DNA of 64,000 nt from JACPYF01 sp947085845 (GTDB lineage: Bacteria; Patescibacteriota; Saccharimonadia; Saccharimonadales; Saccharimonadaceae), in contig CAMTXO010000001.1 in assembly GCA_947085845.1 (NCBI GenBank), positions 205,743-269,742 of the forward strand, written 5' to 3'. The notes beneath the pieces are model-generated. The model saw nothing but the letters and a program-made list of their open reading frames with translations, was not told the DNA's origin and made no database searches. The stretch's first letter is position 1; each line of letters opens with the position of its first letter. Shown piece by piece: positions 17,115-24,933 of the stretch. A program made the translations under genes and the position numbers.

Positions 17115-17804
17115 CTATGCACCATACCTTCTGCCTCTTTGGCTATACTCTTTTATGATATTCTTAACATCGTCCGCGTCCATATCTGGCCAATCTTTAT
17201 CGACAAATAATAGCTCACTATAGGCAGCACGCCAAAGCATAAAGTTACTTAATCGTTGCTCGCCCGAAGTCCGCACGATGATATCACATGGCGGCACATC
17301 TGGTGCATATAGATTCTTACTGATATTCTCTTCACTCACCTCATCACCACTAGCAACAAGTTTCTTCACCGCTTCGACAATCTCTTTTTGCCCACCGTAG
17401 TTAAAACATAAAAGTACTGTTGCACGTGTGTTATTAGCTGTTTTTTCTTCGGCATTTCGCGCTGCCTGAATAATTTTTTTATCCAACCTATCGTCCGTAC
17501 CAGCTACTATTATGCGCACATTCTCACCGAGAACTTCATCGAGGTCCGATGTAAACATGCGCAACATTAGCTTCATCAAGTAGCTGATTTCTTTTTCTGT
17601 GCGATCCCAGTTTTCAGTAGAAAATGCGTAAAACGAAATGTATTTTACACCAGCATCAACACTAGCTCTTGTAATGTCTTTTACTCTATTGTAGCCAGCT
17701 AAATGACCTTCATACGTCGGTAAACCATGACCTTTAGCCCATCGACGATTGCCGTCCATGATATAGCCAATATGAGCTGGTACTGTATCTGCTTGCTTAT
17801 TCAT
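17115..17804 (-). CDS. uppS: isoprenyl (undecaprenyl) diphosphate synthase
   Basis: This is a cis-prenyltransferase that builds the C55 lipid carrier for peptidoglycan and other surface polymers. The 229 residues show the family signatures: GYIMDGNRRWAKGHG (catalytic Asp plus substrate-binding Arg) at about 13-27, HLAGYNRVKDI, FYAFSTENWDRTEKEI and the C-terminal RTSGEQRLSNFMLWRAAYSE. Length is normal. The ATG overlaps the frr stop (TGATG), so translation is coupled. In many bacteria cdsA follows; here the next gene is rseP directly. Confidence 0.97.
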   Translation of the reverse strand: MNKQADTVPAHIGYIMDGNRRWAKGHGLPTYEGHLAGYNRVKDITRASVDAGVKYISFYAFSTENWDRTEKEISYLMKLMLRMFTSDLDEVLGENVRIIVAGTDDRLDKKIIQAARNAEEKTANNTRATVLLCFNYGGQKEIVEAVKKLVASGDEVSEENISKNLYAPDVPPCDIIVRTSGEQRLSNFMLWRAAYSELLFVDKDWPDMDADDVKNIIKEYSQRGRRYGA

Positions 17805-18358
17805 CAGATCGTAAGGATTTCTTTTTCCTTTACCTTTGTAATTTCTTCTATTTTTGATTGAAATTCTGCAATAGAGGTATCAAGATCTTTTTCTACACGC
17901 TTGAAGTCATCTTCTGAAAGTTGTTTGTCGTTTTTCATGTTTTTTGCATCTTTAAGACCATCCTGACGGACGTTGCGGAGTGCTATGCGACAATCTTCAA
18001 CCTTTTCACCAAGCTGTTTAACAATTTGGTGTCGACGCTCTTCGGTAAGCTGAGGTACTGGAACTCGAACAATCCTTCCGTCATCGCTTGGGTTAAAGCC
18101 AAGGCTTTGATTGCCACGGATAGCGGCAACAATCGCCGCAACATTTGCTGGATCAAAAGGAGTTACTTGAATAAGTTGGGGTTCAGGAGCAGTAATAGTA
18201 GCCGCTTGATTAAGCGGTAGTTGCGTACCATACACTTCGACAAATATACCATCTAGCATACTGGGGTGGGCACGACCTGTACGAATCTTTTTTAGCTCGT
18301 CTTCAAAATGAGAGACGGCTGTGGCCATTCTGGTTTCAAGAGGTTTTGTATCAAACAT
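17804..18358 (-). CDS. frr: ribosome recycling factor
   Basis: RRF splits post-termination ribosomes together with EF-G. The 184 residues follow the tRNA-like L-shaped fold: an N-terminal helix, the beta domain with LNQAATITAPEPQLIQVTPF, then two long helices with VPQLTEERRHQIVKQLGEKV, all highly conserved motifs. TACAAT at 18368-18373 (with TGC before it) is 9 bases before the ATG and there is no Shine-Dalgarno sequence, so frr seems to have its own leaderless promoter inside the rpsB-tsf-frr-uppS cluster. It ends in a TGATG overlap with uppS. pyrH, usually between tsf and frr, is absent. Confidence 0.97.
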   Translation of the reverse strand: MFDTKPLETRMATAVSHFEDELKKIRTGRAHPSMLDGIFVEVYGTQLPLNQAATITAPEPQLIQVTPFDPANVAAIVAAIRGNQSLGFNPSDDGRIVRVPVPQLTEERRHQIVKQLGEKVEDCRIALRNVRQDGLKDAKNMKNDKQLSEDDFKRVEKDLDTSIAEFQSKIEEITKVKEKEILTI

Positions 18359-18367
18359 AATACTACT

Positions 18368-18373
18368 ATTGTA
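18368..18373 (-). promoter_or_regulatory. -10 box of frr (leaderless layout, extended TGC)
   Basis: TGCTACAAT is followed by 9 bases and then the frr ATG; it lies just 5 bases from the tsf stop region. Confidence 0.55.
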
Positions 18374-18377
18374 GCAT

Positions 18378-18974
18378 TTATTCGCTTACACCAAGCTCGA
18401 TACGGCGAATCTGACGAACAACAATATTCTCGCCTAGTTTTGCGATGTGTTCTTTTACCAAATCACCAACTGTTTGGTCTGGGTTTTTGATAAACGGTTG
18501 ATCAAGTAGTGTCTTTTCTGCAAAATATTTTGCGATCTGACCAGAAATAATTTTTTCAATCATATCGGCCGGCTTGCCATCATTTTTGGCCTTTTCACTA
18601 AACTCAGCCGTAACTCGTGCTTTTTCGTCGTCAGAAATATCATTGCTACTAATATATTCTGGTGCACTCGCAGAAACATGAAGAGCAATATCGTGGACAA
18701 GGTTTTTAAAATCATCAGTCCGCGCGACAAAATCTGTCTCGCAATTAACTTCAACTAGCACACCTATACGGTCGCTATGTACGTAGCTATCTACTAAACC
18801 TTCTAATGCTTCTCGTTCGCCTTTTTTCTCGGCTCGAGTGAGACCTTTTTTACGCATAGCCTCTAAGGCTTTATCAAAATCACCTTCCGCTTCGGTGAGA
18901 GCTTTTTTTGCATCAGTAAGACCAACTCCTGTAAGATCTTTGAGTTTCTTTACTTCTTCTAATGACACGCTCAT
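18378..18974 (-). CDS. tsf: translation elongation factor Ts
   Basis: EF-Ts exchanges GDP for GTP on EF-Tu. The 198 residues include the N-terminal UBA-like domain (VKKLKDLTGVGLTDAKKALT, about 8-27) and the conserved VEVNCETDFVARTDDFKNLV, the main EF-Tu contact. It has one rather than two full core subdomains, as in short EF-Ts proteins of Gram-positives and chloroplast lineages. It directly abuts rpsB (18975) with no spacer, as expected for an rpsB-tsf operon. Confidence 0.97.
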   Translation of the reverse strand: MSVSLEEVKKLKDLTGVGLTDAKKALTEAEGDFDKALEAMRKKGLTRAEKKGEREALEGLVDSYVHSDRIGVLVEVNCETDFVARTDDFKNLVHDIALHVSASAPEYISSNDISDDEKARVTAEFSEKAKNDGKPADMIEKIISGQIAKYFAEKTLLDQPFIKNPDQTVGDLVKEHIAKLGENIVVRQIRRIELGVSE

Positions 18975-19682
18975 TTATTTTGTCTCCTTTTTGACGGCTG
19001 CTTGTCCCTGCTCGACTGCCTGTTTCACATAATCAAGTATCAAACTAATGCCTTTGATTGCATCATCGTTACCAGGGATAACATAGTCGATATCACTTGG
19101 ATCAGCGTTGCTATCAACAATTCCAATAACTGGTACGCCTAGTTTTTTAGCTTCTCGAACTGCATTCGCGTCTGAAAGAATATCAACCACCAAAACAACA
19201 CCAGGCTTTCCTTCTAGGTTCTTGATTCCACCGTATTTCTTGTTTAGCTCTTCTATCTCTTCGGCGAAACGTTGTACCTCTAACTTGTTGTAGCGTTTTT
19301 CTAAATCACCATTGAACATTTTATTTTCAAGTTGTTGCATGTGTTTTATTTGCGCGCCGACTGTTTTTGAGTTTGTAAGAGTTCCACCAACCCAACGTTC
19401 GGTTACAAATGGCTGTCCAACTTCTTCGGCAGCAGTTCGAACAACATCTTTAGCTTGTTTTTTAGTACCAACAAATAGTACTTTTTTTCCACTCGCAACA
19501 GTTTGACTGATGAAAGGAAGAGCTACTTCTAGCCCTTCAGCAGTTTTCATAAGATCAATAATGTGGCTGTCTTGACGTTTACTGTGTATGTATGGCGCCA
19601 TTTTCGGGTGCCAACGACTTGTTTTGTGCCCAAAATGAAGCCCAGCTTCGAGCAATTGTTTTACATCAACCTTTACGGCCAT
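18975..19682 (-). CDS. rpsB: 30S ribosomal protein S2
   Basis: The 235 residues show S2 signatures: LLEAGLHFGHKTSRWHPKMA at about 10-29, VLFVGTKKQAKDVVRTAAEE, WVGGTLTNSKT and the central PGVVLVVDILSDANAVREAK. An AAAAGGAG Shine-Dalgarno sequence lies 8 bases before the ATG. The roughly 80-base leader contains a CCTGATATATCAGG palindrome that could be a regulatory hairpin, and S2 operons are often autoregulated; that link is inference. The promoter is at 19771-19799. Confidence 0.97.
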   Translation of the reverse strand: MAVKVDVKQLLEAGLHFGHKTSRWHPKMAPYIHSKRQDSHIIDLMKTAEGLEVALPFISQTVASGKKVLFVGTKKQAKDVVRTAAEEVGQPFVTERWVGGTLTNSKTVGAQIKHMQQLENKMFNGDLEKRYNKLEVQRFAEEIEELNKKYGGIKNLEGKPGVVLVVDILSDANAVREAKKLGVPVIGIVDSNADPSDIDYVIPGNDDAIKGISLILDYVKQAVEQGQAAVKKETK

Positions 19683-19770
19683 GGTATGTACTCCTTTTTC
19701 TTCGTCTACAAACCTGATATATCAGGAGTTAATTTGCAGACTGTTTCGTTAAAATAATGTTACGTTTATT

Positions 19771-19799
19771 ATTGTACCTCAGTTAAATGATTTATGCAA
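19771..19799 (-). promoter_or_regulatory. rpsB promoter
   Basis: TTGCAT is separated by exactly 17 bases from TACAAT. The -35 lies immediately next to the -35-like TTGACC (19801) of the divergent gene. Confidence 0.7.
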
Positions 19800-19800
19800 C

Positions 19801-19830
19801 TTGACCGCTCCCTCTGATAAATGGTATGTT
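19801..19830 (+). promoter_or_regulatory. candidate promoter of the 70-residue membrane protein gene
   Basis: TTGACC, 18 bases, then an extended TGG-TATGTT -10 box. It is back to back with the rpsB promoter. Confidence 0.45.
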
Positions 19831-19888
19831 TGATGGATCGTTTTACTTTATAAAGGTGAACTACGAACATTTTGGAGAAAGGAATTAC

Positions 19889-20101
19889 ATGCCTCTACTT
19901 GAAATAGCAGTACTTGCATGCGTAGTGGTATTTGGTTACTACTACTCACTAGGCGCAGTGAAGCTGTACCTCCCCAGAGCGCCCTACGTTGAGGAAACTC
20001 ACCACTGGGGACCATTCAAAACATTTGCGATTGTCGCATCAACAGTTGTGTGGCCAGCCTCTTGGGCAATCGTGAGCCTGTGTAGGCTAAAATCTACATA
20101 A
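19889..20101 (+). CDS. small membrane protein, unknown function
   Basis: This 70-residue protein has a hydrophobic N-terminal helix (PLLEIAVLACVVVFGYYYSL), a Pro/His-containing polar loop (PRAPYVEETHHWGPF) and a second hydrophobic helix (IVASTVVWPASWAIVSL). GGAGAAAGGA lies 7 bases before the ATG at 19889 and decides the start over an upstream in-frame ATG at 19826. It has its own promoter and a strong terminator, so it is a free-standing unit between rpsB and rpmE. I recognise no family. Confidence 0.6.
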   Translation: MPLLEIAVLACVVVFGYYYSLGAVKLYLPRAPYVEETHHWGPFKTFAIVASTVVWPASWAIVSLCRLKST

Positions 20102-20118
20102 GAGCACTCCAAAAATCA

Positions 20119-20158
20119 GCCCGCATCTTACTACAATAGTGAGATGCGGGCCTTTTTC
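20119..20158 (+). terminator. Rho-independent terminator
   Basis: CCCGCATCT pairs with AGATGCGGG around a short loop, followed by a T5 run, 18 bases after the stop of the small membrane protein gene. Confidence 0.85.
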
Positions 20159-20239
20159 TTTATAAATCGATACATTGTGCAATCCTCACCTTGTTACTCT
20201 TTGACTTTTCTCCTTCAATCAGATACAATAGTCCAGATT

Positions 20240-20572
20240 ATGAAAAAAGGAATACATCCAACTACATACCGACCTGTTGTTTTTCAAGACGACCAGGCCA
20301 AGTTTGCTTTTTTGACTCAGTCAACTGCAACAACTGACGACACTATTAAATGGGAAGACGGCAACACTTATCCATTAGTTAAAATTCACATCAGTTCTGC
20401 AAGTCATCCATTCTTTACCGGTGAAGAAAAAATCATCGACACAGAAGGTCGTGTTGATCGATTTAAAGCTCGTTTTGAAGCTGCAGCAAAGCGTAAAGAT
20501 GCTTTAGGAAACAAAGCTAAAAAAGCTACAGTCAAGGCTGACAAAAAAGCCGAAGCTACTACTGCCAAATAA
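20240..20572 (+). CDS. rpmE: 50S ribosomal protein L31, type B (no zinc motif)
   Basis: The 110 residues match L31 type B: MKKGIHPTTYRPVVFQD, KWEDGNTYPLVKIHISSASH and PFFTGEEKIIDTEGRVDRF. The Cys pairs of the zinc-binding form are missing, so this is the zinc-independent paralogue. A Lys/Ala-rich tail of about 30 residues is longer than usual. I chose the ATG at 20240 because protein similarity begins there and TACAAT lies 10 bases upstream. It precedes prfA by 19 bases, the common rpmE-prfA-prmC order. Confidence 0.95.
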   Translation: MKKGIHPTTYRPVVFQDDQAKFAFLTQSTATTDDTIKWEDGNTYPLVKIHISSASHPFFTGEEKIIDTEGRVDRFKARFEAAAKRKDALGNKAKKATVKADKKAEATTAK

Positions 20573-20591
20573 CAGATAGGGAGGGCGCTTT

Positions 20592-21641
20592 ATGAACATT
20601 GATATGCCCGCTTTGCAGAGTGAAAAGGCAGAACTTGAGAAGTTTCTCTCTAACCCAGAGGCTTTTTCTGATCCCGAATATACTAGTAAGTCAAAAAGGC
20701 TTAGTGAAATTGATACTATCGTAGAAAAATCCGAGCTAATCGATAATTTAAAAAAACAACTGAGCGAGACACGTGAACTAGCAGGTGGTGATGGAGAGCT
20801 GGCAGAACTAGCAAAGATTGAAATGGCTGAAAATGAAGATACATTGGCGAATTTACAAGAAGAGCTTTCAGAAATCTTGACACCAAGCGACCCCAATAAC
20901 AGCAAAAATGTCATTATCGAAATTCGTGCCGGTGCTGGCGGTGACGAAGCAAGTCTTTTTGCCAGTGAACTGCTACGTTCATACCTACGCTACTGCGAAA
21001 ACAACAACTTCAAAACTGAAATCATGAGCGAGAACGCCAATGATGTTGGCGGTTATAAAGAAGTTGTATTTGAAGTCAAAGGCGATTCACCTTATGCATC
21101 ACTCAAGTTTGAGAGTGGAGTGCACCGTGTACAACGAATACCAGCAACCGAAAGCCAGGGTCGTGTACATACAAGCACTGTAACTGTGGCAGTTCTCCCC
21201 GAGGCAGAAGAAAAAGATATAGAGATCAATCAAAATGACCTTAAAGTCGATGTGTATCGTGCAGGTGGCCATGGTGGTCAATCAGTGAACACAACTGATT
21301 CTGCCGTGCGTATTACTCACCTGCCCACAGGCCTAGTTGTAACAAATCAAGATGAAAAGTCCCAAATTAAAAACAAGGCTAAAGCTATGAGCGTCTTGCG
21401 TTCACGCCTGCTGCAGCAAAAAATCGACGAAGAAAACGCCAAGACAGCTAGTGAACGACGCTCGTTAATAGGCTCAGGCGATCGTAGTGAAAAAATCCGT
21501 ACCTATAATTTCCCACAAGACCGAATAACTGATCACCGCATAGGCTATTCACGTAGCAATATACCTGCTGCAATGAACGGTGATATCCAAGATTTGATTG
21601 ACGAGCTACGAACAGCTGAACGAAAGATTACTAGCAGTTAA
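20592..21641 (+). CDS. prfA: peptide chain release factor 1
   Basis: RF1 releases peptides at UAA and UAG codons. The 349 residues include the decoding domain, the PIPATES-type tripeptide region in QRIPATESQGRVHTSTVTVA, and the catalytic GGQ in RAGGHGGQSVNTTDSAVRIT (about 222-241). It has an AGGGAGG Shine-Dalgarno sequence, unlike many neighbours. The target glutamine is methylated by PrmC, whose gene lies downstream but is separated by two unrelated minus-strand genes. The 3' end overlaps the convergent gene by 11 bases. UGA is used as a stop in this window, so RF2 should also exist. Confidence 0.97.
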   Translation: MNIDMPALQSEKAELEKFLSNPEAFSDPEYTSKSKRLSEIDTIVEKSELIDNLKKQLSETRELAGGDGELAELAKIEMAENEDTLANLQEELSEILTPSDPNNSKNVIIEIRAGAGGDEASLFASELLRSYLRYCENNNFKTEIMSENANDVGGYKEVVFEVKGDSPYASLKFESGVHRVQRIPATESQGRVHTSTVTVAVLPEAEEKDIEINQNDLKVDVYRAGGHGGQSVNTTDSAVRITHLPTGLVVTNQDEKSQIKNKAKAMSVLRSRLLQQKIDEENAKTASERRSLIGSGDRSEKIRTYNFPQDRITDHRIGYSRSNIPAAMNGDIQDLIDELRTAERKITSS

Positions 21642-22377
21642 TATTGATTCGCCAACAGCCTGGCGTGTTTGAACGTACAACCACATTTGCAGCCTCTAGT
21701 TCTTCGACTAAATCCCAAATATTACTCATATATTCCTTAAACTCATGCGGGTGATTCTCTGCCCACTCCCCCATTTTCTTTGCGTATTCCAGCGAATCCT
21801 GAGAGCCAAAACGTGTTACATCAGATGCCCTACCACCTACCAAAAATTGATGCGGCGGAATATTCTTCGCACGTTCGGTCCAATCTATATCCTCTTGAGC
21901 GCTGCGATGTTCATGCGACTCGACATGTTTGACTTCTTTAAACAGCGAATACATATCACTTTCGGCAACCAATCGCTGAGCGTGACCAGTGCTAGTAACT
22001 ACATATGCTGATTCAACATTCAACAGGTTTTGCTTCATCCAGCTCAGTGTCCCATGCAGATCAGTTACGGTATTTACGCCATATGAAAATATCAGATCAA
22101 AATCTTCTACCTCAAATATGCTATGCATCCTCATGGCGGCATATGCATGGTGAATAGCTAGTGGTAAACGATTGTGTAACGGCCAACCACCAAATAATAC
22201 TAGCAGTACGTTTGCACGACCATGCTCTTCGCGCAGCTGTTGAACCAATTCAGCACCTATACGAAATCTAGATAACGCCCTGTCGCTAACATCCCTGGGG
22301 TCATCGGTCGGTAGATTCGTAGGTATAAATACTGCAAATTTTTGCGGTTTCTCAATTGTTCGTATGTCCACACCCAT
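21631..22377 (-). CDS. conserved protein, possibly DUF218/YdcF-like
   Basis: This 248-residue soluble protein contains VLLVLFGGWP, FDLIFSYGVNTVTDLHGT and YVVTSTGHAQRLVAES in the order seen in DUF218/YdcF proteins (an early Gly-rich strand, then a Ser/Thr-Glu-Asn-like region, then a VTS..H..R motif), but the match is weak and the membrane anchor of SanA/ElyC is missing. The first candidate start is TTG; I prefer the ATG at 22377. TATAAT lies 11 bases upstream. It interrupts the prfA-prmC pair and overlaps the prfA 3' end by 11 bases. Function unknown. Confidence 0.6.
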   Translation of the reverse strand: MGVDIRTIEKPQKFAVFIPTNLPTDDPRDVSDRALSRFRIGAELVQQLREEHGRANVLLVLFGGWPLHNRLPLAIHHAYAAMRMHSIFEVEDFDLIFSYGVNTVTDLHGTLSWMKQNLLNVESAYVVTSTGHAQRLVAESDMYSLFKEVKHVESHEHRSAQEDIDWTERAKNIPPHQFLVGGRASDVTRFGSQDSLEYAKKMGEWAENHPHEFKEYMSNIWDLVEELEAANVVVRSNTPGCWRININC

Positions 22378-22399
22378 AATTAACAATAATTATAGCATG

Positions 22400-22426
22400 A
22401 AAAAATACCCCCATATCGCTGGGGGC
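22400..22426 (-). terminator. Rho-independent terminator
   Basis: CCCCC pairs with GGGGG (minus-strand stem) followed by a T6 run, about 50 bases after the 120-residue gene. Confidence 0.75.
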
Positions 22427-22474
22427 GGGCGTCCGATTGACGGAAGTTCTTGCTTGAGAGCTATTGAAGCGTGA

Positions 22475-22837
22475 CTACGCCTCGATCTTGATGCGCGGCT
22501 TCTTGAAGGTCGAAAGTCCGAAAACCTCGATGACCTGCTCGATGGTTGCCGAGTACTTTTGCAAGTACTCTCGGACATAGCGTGTGTCCACTCCGTAGAG
22601 GTCTCCGTTCGAGAACGGAACAAGGATGAAATCCCTGATCACAATGTGCCCCTTGAGAAGCTTGTCCATCAGCTCGTAGCTGCCTGTGAGCCATGGCTGT
22701 TCTGCCATGTACTTCTCATCTGTGAACGTGAAGTATGTCGGACGATAGCCCTCTTCTTCACGCAGGTTGAAATCTTCTTCGGTCATCACAACCGTAATTC
22801 CGTTGTTAGTCCAACGAACAAATGCTTGTTCTTCCAT
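22475..22837 (-). CDS. protein of unknown function, atypical base composition
   Basis: This 120-residue soluble protein is mixed alpha/beta with an acidic surface (VVMTEEDFNLREEEGYRPTY; YVREYLQKYSATIEQVIEVF). I recognise no family. Its codons are clearly more GC-rich than its neighbours' (many CTC, GTC, GAG, ATC), which suggests different selection or transfer. It is a self-contained unit: a consensus promoter at 22949-22977, a leader of about 105 bases with two GGACCCGAA copies and a CTCTC-stem hairpin, an AAGGAAA ribosome-binding site, and its own terminator. Confidence 0.65.
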   Translation of the reverse strand: MEEQAFVRWTNNGITVVMTEEDFNLREEEGYRPTYFTFTDEKYMAEQPWLTGSYELMDKLLKGHIVIRDFILVPFSNGDLYGVDTRYVREYLQKYSATIEQVIEVFGLSTFKKPRIKIEA

Positions 22838-22948
22838 CTTTTATTTCCTTCGGGTCCACTGTTCTCTCGAAATGAGAGGATTCGGGTCCTATGGTAGGAT
22901 ATACGTACGCTGTCACCTTGCAAATCTTCACAAATAGACAGTCTTTAT

Positions 22949-22977
22949 ATTATAAATTAATGCATATATTTTGTCAA
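22949..22977 (-). promoter_or_regulatory. consensus promoter of the 120-residue gene
   Basis: TTGACA, 17 bases, TATAAT: a perfect sigma-70 type promoter. Its -35 overlaps the -35 of the divergent prmC promoter. Confidence 0.85.
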
Positions 22978-22999
22978 TATATAACACCTGTGAGATAAT
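22971..22999 (+). promoter_or_regulatory. prmC promoter (leaderless layout)
   Basis: TTGTCA, 17 bases, GATAAT, then 7 bases to the prmC ATG. Six bases (22972-22977 region) are shared with the opposing -35. Confidence 0.8.
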
Positions 23000-23006
23000 G
23001 GTGCCT

Positions 23007-23828
23007 ATGGATATAAAAAGATGGCTTAACCAAGCAGCCAAAAAATTATCTACTGCCGGCATCGACTCCGCTCGACTTGATGTGGAAATATTACTATCTG
23101 CCTCACTATACAAGTCACGAGAATATTTGTTGGCACATTCTGACCAAGAACTCTCAGATACAGAAATAGCCCAAGTTGATAAGTGGCTACACCGGCGCAT
23201 AAAACGAGAACCAATCGCTTATATAGTAGAGCACAAAGAGTTTTATGGACGAGATTTTATAGTCTCGCCGAATGTGCTTATACCCCGCCCAGAATCAGAG
23301 TTGATCATCGAGGTCGTCAAACAGCACAACCTGAACGGTCGCGTGCTAGATGTTGGCTGCGGTAGCGGCTGCCTGGGCTTATCTCTCAAGGCTGAAATAC
23401 CTTCTATAGAGCTCACCTTGTCAGATATCAGTCCTTCTGCTCTAGATATTGCTCGAAAGAATGCAAAAAAACTAGGTATAAAACCCGTTCGATATATTGC
23501 GTCAGATCTTTTAGGACACTGGCTCGGTCACAACAAGCCAAAGCCGTTTAATCTAATCGTTGCTAACCTTCCCTACGTTGATAAAAGTTGGGAGGTATCC
23601 CCCGAAACACGTTTTGAGCCAAACATCGCGCTATTTTCAGGCGACCAAGGGCTAGATCATATAAATCGTCTCATCAGACAAGCTAGAAGTCTTGTATTAC
23701 CTGGCGGACATTTGCTTTTAGAGGCGGACCCTCGACAGCACCAAAACATAACAGACTACGCAAAAGAGCATGGATTCTTGTTAGTAAGTCGCGAAGGCTT
23801 TATTGCACTATATACGCTTCGAGCGTAA
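23007..23828 (+). CDS. prmC: peptide chain release factor N5-glutamine methyltransferase
   Basis: PrmC methylates the GGQ glutamine of release factors using S-adenosylmethionine. The 273 residues have an N-terminal helical substrate-binding domain (KWLHRRIKREPIAYIVEHKE) and a Rossmann methyltransferase fold with VLDVGCGSGCLGLSL (motif I) and the diagnostic NPPY-type motif, here NLPY in LIVANLPYVDKS. Asn-Leu-Pro-Tyr instead of Asn-Pro-Pro-Tyr is a small deviation. The ATG at 23007 is set by the promoter 7 bases upstream; earlier in-frame ATGs would overlap it. The 3' end overlaps convergent htrA by 29 bases. Confidence 0.95.
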   Translation: MDIKRWLNQAAKKLSTAGIDSARLDVEILLSASLYKSREYLLAHSDQELSDTEIAQVDKWLHRRIKREPIAYIVEHKEFYGRDFIVSPNVLIPRPESELIIEVVKQHNLNGRVLDVGCGSGCLGLSLKAEIPSIELTLSDISPSALDIARKNAKKLGIKPVRYIASDLLGHWLGHNKPKPFNLIVANLPYVDKSWEVSPETRFEPNIALFSGDQGLDHINRLIRQARSLVLPGGHLLLEADPRQHQNITDYAKEHGFLLVSREGFIALYTLRA

Positions 23829-24912
23829 CATCCATCTCTTTTTTCTGGCCATCACGTAAAACAGTCAAAGTCACTTTATCTCCCGGAGTATACTGTGCTA
23901 ATAACAGTGACAGTGCATTATTTTGATCTACTTCCGTGTTCCCGACTTTCACTATGATGTCTTTATCTTTTAGGCCCGCCTTTGCCGCTGGGCTATTCCC
24001 TATAACTGAGGAACTGTTTTCTTGGTACACATATGCACCTTTCTTAACAGGCAAATTAAGCTTTTCAGCAATAGCAGGAGTGATACTAACATATGTTACT
24101 CCCAGGTAAGCTCTTTGCACTTTTCCTGTTGCCAGCAGCCCTTTTACTAGACCTTTGGCTGCATTTATAGGGATTGCAAAACCTATGCCTTGCGAATCGG
24201 CTGCAACGGCTGTATTAATGCCAATTATCTCGCTATTGAGGTTAACGAGCGGTCCACCAGAATTACCCGGATTTATCGCAGCATCTGTCTGCAGCAGGTT
24301 CTCTAACGACTCGCCTTGTGACGAGCCGTTATCGGCCGTTATCGGCCTACCGATACCAGATACAATCCCGCTTGTAACGCTGTTCTGAAATTCACCCAGA
24401 GCATTGCCGATTGCTAGCACTTTTTGGCCGACTTTAACCTTTGATGAATTACCTAGATTGGCAGGAACCAAACCACGAGGAGGGTCAGTAATTTTGAGGA
24501 ATGCTATATCGTTCAGAGGATCAACGCCAACTAATTTAACATTGTGATGAACCGAACCATCGTTCATGACGATTGACACTTCACTAGCGCCATTAATCAC
24601 ATGCTTGTTAGTCAAAATGTAACCATCTTTACTGATTATCACACCAGTCCCTGCACCCTCTGATGCTGTTTGATAATATCCTGTAGTAGTTATGAGTGTT
24701 GTCGTTACCGAAACCACACTAGGTGAAACCTTTTGGGCTACTTTGCTAGTTACTTGCTCGTCACTAGATACAACCGTATTGACAGTACTAACTGCATTGC
24801 GACTACTAATCAGACCACTGCTTAAAAATACCCAGCTTCCCAAAAAGCTCGCAACAAAACAAAAGAAAAGTATTACTAAAAATCTTCCGATTGAATTTTT
24901 GCCCTCGTTCAT
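23800..24912 (-). CDS. htrA: HtrA/DegP-type trypsin-like serine protease
   Basis: This is an envelope quality-control protease. The 370 residues begin with one membrane helix (about 12-33) that probably anchors it, then a trypsin-like domain with the catalytic triad His in LTNKHVING, Asp in DPLNDIAFLKI and Ser in INPGNSGGPL, and one C-terminal PDZ domain (about 270-365, PAAKAGLKDKDIIVKVGNTE). AAGGGGG sits 4 bases before the ATG. It lies 21 bases after a multi-pass membrane protein and may be co-transcribed with it. Confidence 0.95.
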   Translation of the reverse strand: MNEGKNSIGRFLVILFFCFVASFLGSWVFLSSGLISSRNAVSTVNTVVSSDEQVTSKVAQKVSPSVVSVTTTLITTTGYYQTASEGAGTGVIISKDGYILTNKHVINGASEVSIVMNDGSVHHNVKLVGVDPLNDIAFLKITDPPRGLVPANLGNSSKVKVGQKVLAIGNALGEFQNSVTSGIVSGIGRPITADNGSSQGESLENLLQTDAAINPGNSGGPLVNLNSEIIGINTAVAADSQGIGFAIPINAAKGLVKGLLATGKVQRAYLGVTYVSITPAIAEKLNLPVKKGAYVYQENSSSVIGNSPAAKAGLKDKDIIVKVGNTEVDQNNALSLLLAQYTPGDKVTLTVLRDGQKKEMDVTLEAYIVQ

Positions 24913-24933
24913 TTTACCCCCTTTTAATCGACG

